From Methanobacterium sp. (GTDB lineage: Archaea > Methanobacteriota > Methanobacteria > Methanobacteriales > Methanobacteriaceae), in assembly GCA_015661405.1 (NCBI GenBank), contig JACWMK010000003.1:21216-85215 (forward strand): a stretch of 64,000 nt of DNA. The letters run 5' to 3'. The position numbers were made by a program, and so were the translations under genes. Positions within the stretch are counted from its first letter, which is position 1. Each line of letters begins with the position of its first letter. The notes under the pieces were generated by a model. It did no database searches. It saw nothing but the letters and a program-made list of their open reading frames with translations, and had not been told where the DNA came from. Below are positions 10,368 through 18,824 of this stretch, one piece after another.

Positions 10368-11864
10368 CTAAACTAGGCTAGAAGCTAATGTTTGTAGATT
10401 ACTTGTTGCAATTTGCGGGAACAAACCTAATGTCAAACAAATGATTAAAAACGCCACTAAAGATATGATAGTTGCTTTAGGTATTTTATAATCATGTATT
10501 TCAAGTTCAGCAGGCTTCGGCCGCATATATATAATGTAAAATGCTCTCATAAACGTCATGAAAGTTACAATACTTAAAAGTATCATAATTATACCGAGTT
10601 CAGGCACTCCAGCCTGTACAGAAGCCTGAATCAACATTAATTTACTTTGGAATGCATTTAATGGTGGAACACCAGCCATGGCTAAACCAGCCAAAAGAAC
10701 TAAAAGAGCCACCCGTGGGTTCTCAAACATCATTCCACCCAATTTACGAGTGTCACTAATTCGCGTTTTATATAAAACCGTCCCAAATCCTATAAATAAA
10801 AATGCTGTAATTATAGCTTCATTAATGGCTTGAAAAAGACCAGCAGTAATCCCTAATGTGGTTCCTAAACCTAATCCTATTCCAATATAACCTAACTCAC
10901 CCACAGCTAGGTAACCTAAGGTTCTCTTGAAATCAGTCTGCACTATGGCCATGGTTATACTGAGAACTAATGCTAAGAGTGATACTGCAATAATGGCCAT
11001 TTTAGAGAATGATAAGTAAGAGAAAATCCTAAGGATCATCACCCCTAAAGCCACCATTATGAAGACAGTTATCGCTTGAATTAACGCTGCCCCATGAGGT
11101 AAAGCCTTACTGTATAAAGCTGATTTTATAGTATGGAATGGTGGTAGTCCAGAACCATAAAGCCATCCAAATGTAATAAGAGCCAATGCCATGAGAAGAA
11201 CTGGATTTTGAGGATTTACATATCCATTTTTTATTGAATAAATAATGTCTGTTATATTAACATTTCCTGTAACTCCTAATAGTAACGCTATTCCTAAAAG
11301 GAGTAAAGGACCAGCTATATTTCCCAATATAATGTATTTAAGTGCAGTTTCATAATTATTTTTTACATTTGATGCAATAACTATTCCTATTTGTGCTAAA
11401 GCAGCTATTTCAAAAAATACATAAAAATTGAATATATCATCAGAAAGTAGAATAGCAGTTGCAGCTGCTGTTCCCATGAACATTAAGTATGTATAAACTC
11501 CTGAAGGTTTTTTAGTCTCGTTTAACGCTGTGAAAATAGCGAAAAATGCCACAATTCCCAATACGAATATCATAACTTTTTGTGCACTACCAAATACATA
11601 GACGATTCCGGGATGGAATACAAATAATTGTGTACTTGTGATTATAGCTGGTAAACCTTGAGCTATAACTGAATTTTGGGATAGGGGAGCATAACCTCCA
11701 AAATAATGTGAACCATAACCAGTTAATAATGGGATGATAGGTAATACTAATGCGGTTACTATGGCTAATATTTTGATTGTGCGATCTTTATCATGCAATA
11801 AATTCAAGAAAAGTGCACTGGCAATTGGTATTATAACCATTAAAGGCATTAATGAATCCATCAT
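10368..11864 (-). CDS. ehbF: Energy-converting hydrogenase B subunit F (MnhD/NuoM-like)
   Basis: 498-residue polytopic membrane protein (about 13-14 helices) of the proton-conducting antiporter family. Recognisable parts are LLSDDIFNFYVFFEIAALAQ, GLPPFHTIKSALYSKALPHG and TDFKRTLGYLAVGELGYIGIG, which carry the conserved Glu and Lys of antiporter-like complex I subunits. It is probably the main ion channel of Ehb. The gene starts ATG-ATG at 11864/11861 with GGGGATGATTA before it. Confidence 0.95.
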   Translation of the reverse strand: MMDSLMPLMVIIPIASALFLNLLHDKDRTIKILAIVTALVLPIIPLLTGYGSHYFGGYAPLSQNSVIAQGLPAIITSTQLFVFHPGIVYVFGSAQKVMIFVLGIVAFFAIFTALNETKKPSGVYTYLMFMGTAAATAILLSDDIFNFYVFFEIAALAQIGIVIASNVKNNYETALKYIILGNIAGPLLLLGIALLLGVTGNVNITDIIYSIKNGYVNPQNPVLLMALALITFGWLYGSGLPPFHTIKSALYSKALPHGAALIQAITVFIMVALGVMILRIFSYLSFSKMAIIAVSLLALVLSITMAIVQTDFKRTLGYLAVGELGYIGIGLGLGTTLGITAGLFQAINEAIITAFLFIGFGTVLYKTRISDTRKLGGMMFENPRVALLVLLAGLAMAGVPPLNAFQSKLMLIQASVQAGVPELGIIMILLSIVTFMTFMRAFYIIYMRPKPAELEIHDYKIPKATIISLVAFLIICLTLGLFPQIATSNLQTLASSLV

Positions 11865-11946
11865 TAATCATCCCCAAAATCATTCAATAATGGTTGGTTC
11901 ATGTTAAATACTATTTTTATTAAATTATATAAATTTTGAAGCATTT

Positions 11947-12318
11947 TTAGTCACTCTCATCTCCTAAAATCTTAGAAGCACTTAAAGAATCATGTCTTTT
12001 ATTAAGCACGATGACGAGTCCTAGCATTACGGCGAGTGTACTAGCTCCAATAACAATACTGGTTAGTACCAAGGCAAATGGAAGAGGATAAGATGCGTTC
12101 TGGGCAAAATTACTAATAGTCATATTAGGAAGGAATATATATACAATACCTCCCGGCTTGTAACCCATGGTAATTATAAACAGATTAGCACCATCACCTA
12201 TGAAAGCTAACCCAATTATCTTCTTTATTAAATTATCTAGGAATAATGCTGCAAATATTCCTATAATTACTAATGAACCCGCGGTGAAAAATGAAAATAG
12301 CTGAGCACTTATAATCAT
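11947..12318 (-). CDS. ehbE: Energy-converting hydrogenase B subunit E (MnhC/NuoK-like)
   Basis: 123-residue membrane protein with three helices, related to MnhC and NuoK. The segment PFALVLTSIVIGASTLAVML matches the conserved third helix of the family. SD GGAGG precedes ATG 12318. It lies 4 bp after ehbD and 82 bp before ehbF. Confidence 0.92.
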   Translation of the reverse strand: MIISAQLFSFFTAGSLVIIGIFAALFLDNLIKKIIGLAFIGDGANLFIITMGYKPGGIVYIFLPNMTISNFAQNASYPLPFALVLTSIVIGASTLAVMLGLVIVLNKRHDSLSASKILGDESD

Positions 12319-12322
12319 TTTT

Positions 12323-12565
12323 TTATTCCTCCATTCTACGTGTTTTTAGAACAGCTAAAGCGAAAAATACAGGGACAATCGCTGATCCCACGATGGCCTG
12401 AGTCAATGCTACATCAGGTGCAAGTAAAAATTGATATAAAAACGCTAAAGAAGCACCAGGTATTCCGGTCAATATGGCTGCCTTTAAAAGATCTCTTTGT
12501 ATAAGAGCTATTACTGCTCCAAGAACTGTGGTAAGCATGAGTACGTATTCAATGTATTCAATCAT
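12323..12565 (-). CDS. ehbD: Energy-converting hydrogenase B subunit D (DUF4040-like)
   Basis: 80-residue membrane protein with three short helices. LLAPDVALTQAIVGSAIVPV is the signature of the MnhB N-terminal/DUF4040 family, found as MbhD in group 4 hydrogenases. It overlaps ehbC by 4 nt (ATGA). Confidence 0.92.
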   Translation of the reverse strand: MIEYIEYVLMLTTVLGAVIALIQRDLLKAAILTGIPGASLAFLYQFLLAPDVALTQAIVGSAIVPVFFALAVLKTRRMEE

Positions 12566-12834
12566 TTTTTCTCCTCCCCATAATAGAAGGCGTTAGCTAT
12601 AGCATGTGCGCTGAAGGGTGCTAATATAAAGTATGCGACTGCTAAAACAGTTTGACCTAGTACTAATAAGGCTAAAATACAAGCTACATCAGCTACCCCC
12701 AGTATATGTATTCGGGCGTAAATCACCCTATCCAAATCATCCCTGTATCTTAAAATTCCCAGAGCTGTGAGTAACACTAATACGGCTGATATTAGTAGAA
12801 CAGCTGATTCTATCAGAGTAATTACATCAGTCAA
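12562..12834 (-). CDS. ehbC: Energy-converting hydrogenase B subunit C (MnhG-like)
   Basis: About 90 residues with three membrane helices and the MnhG-type pattern LGILRYRDDLDRVIYARIHILGVADVACI. A TTG start at 12834 follows GGGTGATTAAA; the GTG at 12843 is in frame but is the SD itself and lies within the end of ehbB. It forms part of the ion-translocating module. Confidence 0.92.
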   Translation of the reverse strand: MTDVITLIESAVLLISAVLVLLTALGILRYRDDLDRVIYARIHILGVADVACILALLVLGQTVLAVAYFILAPFSAHAIANAFYYGEEKK

Positions 12835-12835
12835 T

Positions 12836-13096
12836 TTAATCACCCTTCAATACTTTTGAAAATGCTATAGTACCTACTGGTCCTAAAATTATAAGTGCAG
12901 TTGCTATATTTGAACAAAATGATATGTTATAGATGGTTTGAATTAAAATTAATATAGTTGCAACTGCTATACTTAATCCAGAAAGTCCAACTAAACTCAT
13001 TGCAATGGTTTTTCTAGTAGTAATTCTTATAGTGGACAAGACAAATATGGCCAATGCAGCCATTAGAATATATTCAGATAACAATAATACGTCCAT
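12836..13096 (-). CDS. ehbB: Energy-converting hydrogenase B subunit B (MnhF-like)
   Basis: 86-residue membrane protein with three helices and a short cytosolic loop, related to MnhF/MrpF. It lies between the MnhE-like and MnhG-like genes, in the same order as in Mrp antiporter operons, which supports the call. Confidence 0.9.
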   Translation of the reverse strand: MDVLLLSEYILMAALAIFVLSTIRITTRKTIAMSLVGLSGLSIAVATILILIQTIYNISFCSNIATALIILGPVGTIAFSKVLKGD

Positions 13097-13157
13097 TTTA
13101 ACATTTCCTTCATCATTTTTATAGGTTTAAATGGAATTTATATCAAGATAATATTTT

Positions 13158-13469
13158 TTATTCTAACATCCCTCTTATGTATGGTTCAAAGGGAATTACT
13201 TCTTCTTTACTTCTGGGATTAATAGTTGCAACTATTAAAACCTGTTTTTCTGAATCTAAGTCAATAGTAAGTGTTCCAGGAGTTAAAGTGATACTATTAG
13301 CTAGTATGGTTTGGGAAATAGGTCTTTTAAGTACAGTTTCAATTTCTACTACCACAGGTTCTACTTCTCCATTTACAGTTCTTATTGCAACATCCCATGT
13401 AGCTTTACCTATTTCTAATAACAAAATTGCGAAATAAGCTATTGCATAAAATATTCTCACTATAAACAT
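13158..13469 (-). CDS. ehbA: Energy-converting hydrogenase B subunit A (MnhE-like)
   Basis: About 103 residues: an N-terminal hydrophobic helix followed by a soluble domain with ILANSITLTPGTLTIDLDSE, the conserved MnhE signature. It is the first gene of the operon. ATG 13469 sits after GAAGGAG; the upstream in-frame TTG (13484) overlaps the SD. The promoter should lie in the 13485-13560 region, where an imperfect palindrome is present. Confidence 0.92.
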   Translation of the reverse strand: MFIVRIFYAIAYFAILLLEIGKATWDVAIRTVNGEVEPVVVEIETVLKRPISQTILANSITLTPGTLTIDLDSEKQVLIVATINPRSKEEVIPFEPYIRGMLE

Positions 13470-13522
13470 TATATACTCCTTCAAATGTTTTACATCATGA
13501 ATTATGAATATAATAAACAGAT

Positions 13523-13551
13523 AAATCGATTTTACTACAGTAATCGGATTT
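13523..13551. promoter_or_regulatory. Imperfect palindrome upstream of the ehb operon
   Basis: The sequence reads AAATCGAT-tTTACT-AC-AGTAA-TCGGATTT in outline, a dyad centred on TTACTACAGTAA whose outer arms AAATCGAT and ATCGGATTT match apart from one extra base on each side. It lies about 55-80 bp upstream of ehbA, just before a TATA-like TTTATTATATT read leftward. This placement suits a regulator site next to the basal promoter. Confidence 0.4.
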
Positions 13552-14260
13552 ATTTATAGCATGTAAATTATAATTCATCATTATAAAACATGATATATAA
13601 AGATTACTGATTATTTATCTGACTCATAAAAATCATCTAATAATTAAAGAAATGTATTATTAAAGCCTGAATGATTCAATCAATTTTTTAGAAAAAAATA
13701 GAACTGTTTACCGGAGTTTTGAATACAAGATGATTAAATCACAGCCGGGAAAATTTCCTCTATTATCCATTAAATAATAAAAATACTGTGAAACCCATAA
13801 ATCATTAAAAAAATTCCAAATGATTTATTAATATTTTTTATTATATACTGGGTTAAAGAACCTTAAAAAAACTAGGCGTTAATAAATCTATTATACTATG
13901 ATTGATGCATCCAAAAATAAACACTAAAAAACAAAATAAGTATTAAAATTCATTTATTAACATAAATATCCCTAAAGAAGTCAATAATATATAGAAAAAT
14001 ATAAATCTTTTATTTAAAAATTATTAATCCCATAACAATGGATATTATAACTACCAGTATAGTAATAAAGTTAAAAACGTCATTAAACTTAGATTTCTAT
14101 CTCTTACTTGGTGATCCAAATCGATTATTGAAGCACTATATAAAAAACATCGGGAAAGAATGGTAATGCTATAACTAATGAAAATGAAATATTTTTTTAT
14201 AAGATGCTATATTTTCATCTGGTTTATAAAAAAAATTATTTGCTCTATAAAAATTTGCGA
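13552..14260. other. Long AT-rich intergenic region
   Basis: About 700 bp between ehbA and the AstE/AspA-like gene, whose stop is at 14261. I see no convincing coding region. A 20-odd codon open stretch around 14110-14175 (SKSIIEALYKKHRERM in one frame) has no start or SD and is not claimed. The region may hold the ehb promoter and decayed sequence. Confidence 0.5.
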
Positions 14261-14983
14261 TTAAACAATATCAAAGTAGTTCAGATAAGCAATCATCTGT
14301 AAATAAGATCTTTCCAAACTCCCAGAATCTAATTTATTATTATGTGATACGACTTCACAAGTTACCGCCGGCACTCCACTGAGATTACATTCATCCTCCA
14401 ATGCTCCACTGTATAAGCTCCCAGCTTTTTCATGACAAATAACTTGTGATGATGAAATTTCATTTATATGTTCTGCTATTTTGAAACTTTGAATAACGGG
14501 CTTTTTTGAGCAAAAAACACTCTCAACTCCAGGATTACTATGAGGCTTAGTCGCATGAAAATCAGCTAATGAATTTATTTTCAAGGATTTAATAGTTTTA
14601 ATTATATTATTAGTAATATAACCTTCACTTGAAGCTTTCCTATTCATATCAAAACCTTTAAATCTTCTCGAGCCATTCATGGTAGCTTGAGGTATGGTAA
14701 ATGGAATAATAAAGATTGTTCCATTAATATAGTGTGATTTAAGATTTTCAGCCAATCTTAAAGCAGATAATTGGGGTGGAAGCTCGTTTCCATGGATACC
14801 TGCAGTTAACATTACACGAGGATGACCATTCCCTATTTTGATTAGTGGAGTACCCTTCAAAGCAATTTTTAATATTCTATCAGTTAAATCACCACTAGGG
14901 AGGTTCTCCATGATACTCTGATTTTTTCGGATGTTACCAGCCGTCTCCAGAGAAATTATTCTTATTTTTAATTCTGTAACCAT
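14261..14983 (-). CDS. AstE/AspA-family (M14) succinylglutamate desuccinylase/aspartoacylase-like protein
   Basis: 240 residues. Zinc-carboxypeptidase features are present: TAGIHGNELPPQ near residue 61 gives the HxxE ligands, FDMNRKA and DFHATKPHS follow, and ACEV-like VTCEVVSH sits near the C-terminus. Family members hydrolyse N-acyl amino acids; the substrate here is unknown. ATG 14983 follows GGTGG. The product is shorter than many relatives but keeps all the motifs. Confidence 0.82.
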   Translation of the reverse strand: MVTELKIRIISLETAGNIRKNQSIMENLPSGDLTDRILKIALKGTPLIKIGNGHPRVMLTAGIHGNELPPQLSALRLAENLKSHYINGTIFIIPFTIPQATMNGSRRFKGFDMNRKASSEGYITNNIIKTIKSLKINSLADFHATKPHSNPGVESVFCSKKPVIQSFKIAEHINEISSSQVICHEKAGSLYSGALEDECNLSGVPAVTCEVVSHNNKLDSGSLERSYLQMIAYLNYFDIV

Positions 14984-15123
14984 CAAAATCCACCAAGTAT
15001 AAATTGAGGATTTATAAAATACTGTGTATTATATTTATTCTAAGATTATTTCTAATAATAGTATAAAAAACCATTATTATTTTGAGTTAATTATAATATA
15101 TAAAAAAAAATAATTAAGGACGG

Positions 15124-16314
15124 ATGAAGAAAATGGAAAAGGTAATTCTAGCATTCAGCAGCGGACTAGACACATCAGTGTGTATCAAATTACTCCAAGA
15201 AAAATATAACATGGAAGTTATAACTGCCTGTGTTGATGTAGGGCAACCAGAAAAAGAAGTAAAAAGATCGAGTCAAGTTGCACATAAAATTGGTGTTTCT
15301 AAACATTACACTATTGACGCCAAAGATGAATTTGCCACAGATTACATATTTAAAGCTATAAAAGCCAATGCTACCTATGAAGGATACCCTTTAAGCACAG
15401 CCCTAGCAAGACCGTTAATTGCAATGAAAATCGTTGAACTAGCCAAAAAAGAGGGTGCATTAGCCATATCTCACGGTTGCACTGGTAAAGGCAATGATCA
15501 GTTCAGATTTGAATCCACCATCAGATCCACATCAAGTTGCCAAATAATAGCACCAATAAGGGATTTAAATCTAACTAGAAGTGAAGAAATAGAATATGCA
15601 AAATCTCATTGCATACCTTTACCAATTTTTGAGTTATATAGTATCGATGAAAATATTTGGGGTAGATCTATCGAAGGAGACATATTAGAGGATCCTATGG
15701 TGGAAATGCCAGAAGAAGCATTTAATTGGACTAGATCTAGTAACAATGCTCCAGATGAAGCCCAGATACTTGAAATCAAATTTGAAGAAGGAATTCCCAT
15801 CGCATTAAATAATAAAAAATTAGATCCCGTGGATATTATAAAAGAGTGTAATCAAATTGGTGGATTACATGGAATTGGGAGAATTGATATAATTGAGGAT
15901 CGTATTATAGGTCTAAAATCACGAGAAAATTATGAAACACCTGGTGCCGTTCTAATAATAACTGCCCATAAGGCTTTAGAACAGATTGTACTCACTAGAG
16001 AAGAGATTAAATTTGCTGAAAATACTTCTCAAACTTATTCAGAGTTAATCTACAATGGATTGTGGCATGAACCCCTCCGAGAAGACCTCGATTGTCTTAT
16101 TGATAACATGCAGAAACGAGTCACCGGCATCGTAAGGGTAAAACTCCATAAAGGTAATTTAAGGATTTTAGGCAGGAAATCACCCTTTAGCCTCTACCAA
16201 GAACAAGCCGTCTCATTTGAAGATAAAGAGACTGATCAGCGAGAAATAGTTGGAATGATTAAAAACTACGGTATACAGGCAGCTTGCTATCAAAAAGTAT
16301 GCAAAAAAGATTAA
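15124..16314 (+). CDS. argG: Argininosuccinate synthase
   Basis: 396 residues. Joins citrulline and aspartate with ATP in arginine synthesis. Family marks: HGCTGKGNDQFRFE near residue 120, SIDENIWGRSIEGD near 178 and the C-terminal helix with SFEDKETDQREIVGMIK. The PP-loop normally reads SGGLDTS but here is SSGLDTS, replacing a conserved glycine. The start could be ATG 15124 (AAGGA before it) or ATG 15133 (MEKVILAF), which matches the usual N-terminus. It stands alone with its own promoter. Confidence 0.95.
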   Translation: MKKMEKVILAFSSGLDTSVCIKLLQEKYNMEVITACVDVGQPEKEVKRSSQVAHKIGVSKHYTIDAKDEFATDYIFKAIKANATYEGYPLSTALARPLIAMKIVELAKKEGALAISHGCTGKGNDQFRFESTIRSTSSCQIIAPIRDLNLTRSEEIEYAKSHCIPLPIFELYSIDENIWGRSIEGDILEDPMVEMPEEAFNWTRSSNNAPDEAQILEIKFEEGIPIALNNKKLDPVDIIKECNQIGGLHGIGRIDIIEDRIIGLKSRENYETPGAVLIITAHKALEQIVLTREEIKFAENTSQTYSELIYNGLWHEPLREDLDCLIDNMQKRVTGIVRVKLHKGNLRILGRKSPFSLYQEQAVSFEDKETDQREIVGMIKNYGIQAACYQKVCKKD

Positions 16315-16345
16315 AATACAATTTATAGAAAGTGAACGATATATT

Positions 16346-16606
16346 ATGGATTTAACTAACATTATCATAATTGGAATTATAATAATAGTCCTTGGAATAT
16401 TTGGTTTTAGAATATTATACGGTTTAGGAAAAATAGTTTTATACATAGGAGCTCATGCACTCTTAGGCCTTATACTTCTATTCTTATTTAACTTGTTACC
16501 ATTCTTCAAGATACCTATTAATATATTAACTGTATTAATTACAGGATTTGGGGGAATAATTGGATTTGGAATTTTGCTAATAGGAAAATTAATAGGTCTT
16601 TATTAA
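16346..16606 (+). CDS. BofA-like small membrane protein
   Basis: 86 residues, almost wholly hydrophobic with about three transmembrane segments. The glycine-rich final part (TGFGGIIGFGILLIGKLIGLY) resembles the pro-sigmaK processing inhibitor BofA family, which is common in archaea without sporulation. The archaeal role is unknown. It starts 31 bp after argG and may be read through from it. Confidence 0.75.
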   Translation: MDLTNIIIIGIIIIVLGIFGFRILYGLGKIVLYIGAHALLGLILLFLFNLLPFFKIPINILTVLITGFGGIIGFGILLIGKLIGLY

Positions 16607-16663
16607 GATATATAACATTTGAAAACTTAGAAAAAATTTTATAAAATTGGGGTGAATTTATAA

Positions 16664-17092
16664 ATGGATTTTAAAGACTGCATAAAATTTGCAAATGAAA
16701 CACCTGTTTGCTACTTAGCAACAATGGATGGAAATCAACCCAGAGTTAGAGCACTTGGTTTCTGGTTTGCCAATGATAAGGGGTTTTATTTCCAAATTGG
16801 AGCCATGAAAGACACATATGGTCAGCTTCAGGCGAACCGAAAGGTAGAAGCATGTTTCTGGCAACCGGGCGAAGCAACAGGAACTATGATGAGAGTAGCA
16901 GGCGAAGTAGAGTTCTTAGATGATCAAGAACTCAAAAAAAAGGTTTTAGAAGATAGACCATTCCTTAAAGAATTTGGAATGACCTTTGATCATCCAGGAC
17001 TCATAATCTTCCGCATTACGAAAGGTGAAGCTTATTTCTGGACTATGAAAACTAATTTCGAGCCTAAAAAATTTATTAAATTTGGAGACTAA
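16664..17092 (+). CDS. Pyridoxamine 5'-phosphate oxidase-family FMN-binding protein
   Basis: 142 residues with a split-barrel flavin-binding fold: N-terminal VCYLATMDGNQPRVRALGF, then MKDTYGQLQANRKVEACFW and the tail GLIIFRITKGEAYFW. Members of this branch bind FMN or F420, and many are not true PNP oxidases. The substrate is unknown. GGGGTGA precedes ATG 16664. Confidence 0.85.
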   Translation: MDFKDCIKFANETPVCYLATMDGNQPRVRALGFWFANDKGFYFQIGAMKDTYGQLQANRKVEACFWQPGEATGTMMRVAGEVEFLDDQELKKKVLEDRPFLKEFGMTFDHPGLIIFRITKGEAYFWTMKTNFEPKKFIKFGD

Positions 17093-17226
17093 ATCTTCAG
17101 CCGAAAATTATTGAGAAATTACTTTAATTTTCAAATATTTTTTTAATTCAATTAATAATTTTTTTTATAAAATTTTTAGATTAGAATTCTCTATAAATAA
17201 AAAGTTCTTATCTAAATACCACATAA

Positions 17227-18699
17227 CTATTTATATGAATCCGGAATGAACTTTAAAAGGTCAGATGTGGTAAAATTATATCCATATTTCAAAATAGCCA
17301 GATCTCCTGCCCTACCATTAATATAAGCACCTAAAAATGCTGCCTCATATCCCTCATGACCTTGAGCTAGCAATCCACCTACCAAACCTGCTAAACAATC
17401 CCCAGTTCCACCTACTGTCATCCCAGGATTACCTGTGAAATTGAGTTTAAGTCTATCATTACTTGCAATTATATCCACTAAACCCTTCATCAGAATTGTA
17501 GCATCACAGCTTTTTGATGCTTTTAAAACGGTTTGTATTTTATCTTCAAGTTTATTTGAGGTCATAATACCGAATAAATCTTTAAATTCATTGGCGTGTG
17601 GCGTTAGAACAACTTCACTTCTTATTTTTCTGATTAAATCTATATCAATTAATTTAAGAGCATCAGCATCTATAACCATTGGTTTTTGAATTTTATCCAG
17701 CAATTGGTTTAATGCTGTACCAGTATCATCTTCGAGTCCCATACCACAACCTATTACTAGAGAACCTATGTCTTTAGAAAATTCTAATATTTTATCAACA
17801 TCTTTGAGTTTTATATAGTCCTCAGATAGATTTTTAACGATCAAATCTGGTGAATAAGATCTTATAATATTACTAACGTTGGAGGGAGTTGACAGTATTG
17901 CCAAATCAACACCAGATTTTAAGGATGATAAGGCTGCAATCGCTGGAGCACCCGAATAATCTTTACTTCCACCGATAACAAGTACTTTACCATTCTGTCC
18001 CTTATGAGACCATTCCTTCCTATTATTAAATCTTAAAAGATCTCCAGGACCTGTGAATATTTCAGCTTCATTGGGAATTCCAATATCACAAACGTGAATA
18101 TTACCCACATACTCCTTTTTAGCATCTTTAAGTCCTATCTTAATCTTGTGAAAAGTTACTGTGACATCTGCCTTGACTGCTTTATCAAAAACTTTACCTG
18201 TGAGGGGATCAAGACCACTGGGAACATCAACTGCCACTTTAATTGCAGGTGAATTATTAATTACATCAATAGCACTTGATATAGGTTCTCTGAGCTTGCC
18301 TTCTATTCCTGTACCTAGAAGAGCATCTATTATAACATCTGAATCTGTGATATGGAGATCCGAAGAATCTTTCAATACTGAGATTTTAAGGTCATTTAAA
18401 CCTAGATTGATTTTTTGAAGTACTTCCCAATTCGTCCGCGATTCTGTTGACTTTATCTGTGAAGGATGGGCTAAAAGGTAAACATTCACTTCAAATCCTT
18501 TGTTTAGGAGATATCGGGCAGCTACAAAACCATCACCACCATTACCACCATTACCAGCATAAATAGATATTTTACATGGTTTCGAAATTCCTGATATTAT
18601 TTCTGCCAGAGAATGACCTGCGTTTTCCATGAGAGAAGCTCTTGGAATGCCTAAAGCTTCAGTATTAGCGTCAATCACCATCATGTCTTTAGGAGTCAT
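17227..18699 (-). CDS. nnr: Bifunctional NAD(P)H-hydrate epimerase/dehydratase
   Basis: About 490 residues, two domains. The N-terminal YjeF_N epimerase contains LMENAGHSLAE and GNGGNGGDGFVAARYL (about 21-60). The C-terminal ADP-dependent dehydratase has KVLVIGGSKDYSGAP, VVLTPHANEFKDLFG and the nucleotide site NPGMTVGGTGDCLAGLVGG. It repairs hydrated NADH and NADPH. ATG 18699 (MTPKDMMVID) is preferred to GTG 18708. A hydrophilic, full-length fusion typical of archaea and bacteria. Confidence 0.95.
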   Translation of the reverse strand: MTPKDMMVIDANTEALGIPRASLMENAGHSLAEIISGISKPCKISIYAGNGGNGGDGFVAARYLLNKGFEVNVYLLAHPSQIKSTESRTNWEVLQKINLGLNDLKISVLKDSSDLHITDSDVIIDALLGTGIEGKLREPISSAIDVINNSPAIKVAVDVPSGLDPLTGKVFDKAVKADVTVTFHKIKIGLKDAKKEYVGNIHVCDIGIPNEAEIFTGPGDLLRFNNRKEWSHKGQNGKVLVIGGSKDYSGAPAIAALSSLKSGVDLAILSTPSNVSNIIRSYSPDLIVKNLSEDYIKLKDVDKILEFSKDIGSLVIGCGMGLEDDTGTALNQLLDKIQKPMVIDADALKLIDIDLIRKIRSEVVLTPHANEFKDLFGIMTSNKLEDKIQTVLKASKSCDATILMKGLVDIIASNDRLKLNFTGNPGMTVGGTGDCLAGLVGGLLAQGHEGYEAAFLGAYINGRAGDLAILKYGYNFTTSDLLKFIPDSYK

Positions 18700-18824
18700 A
18701 TTTTTCACTAATTATAAATTATAAAAGAATTGATATTTAATTATAACTTTATTTGTATTATAATGTCTAATTATTTGTTTCATTAAGACAATTCTTAGGA
18801 TTTAATTAAATAAACGGTGATCCT

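Noticed and set aside
14105..14175. Open stretch reading SKSIIEALYKKHRERM
   Set aside because: Too short, lacks a start and SD; may be an old remnant but cannot be supported.
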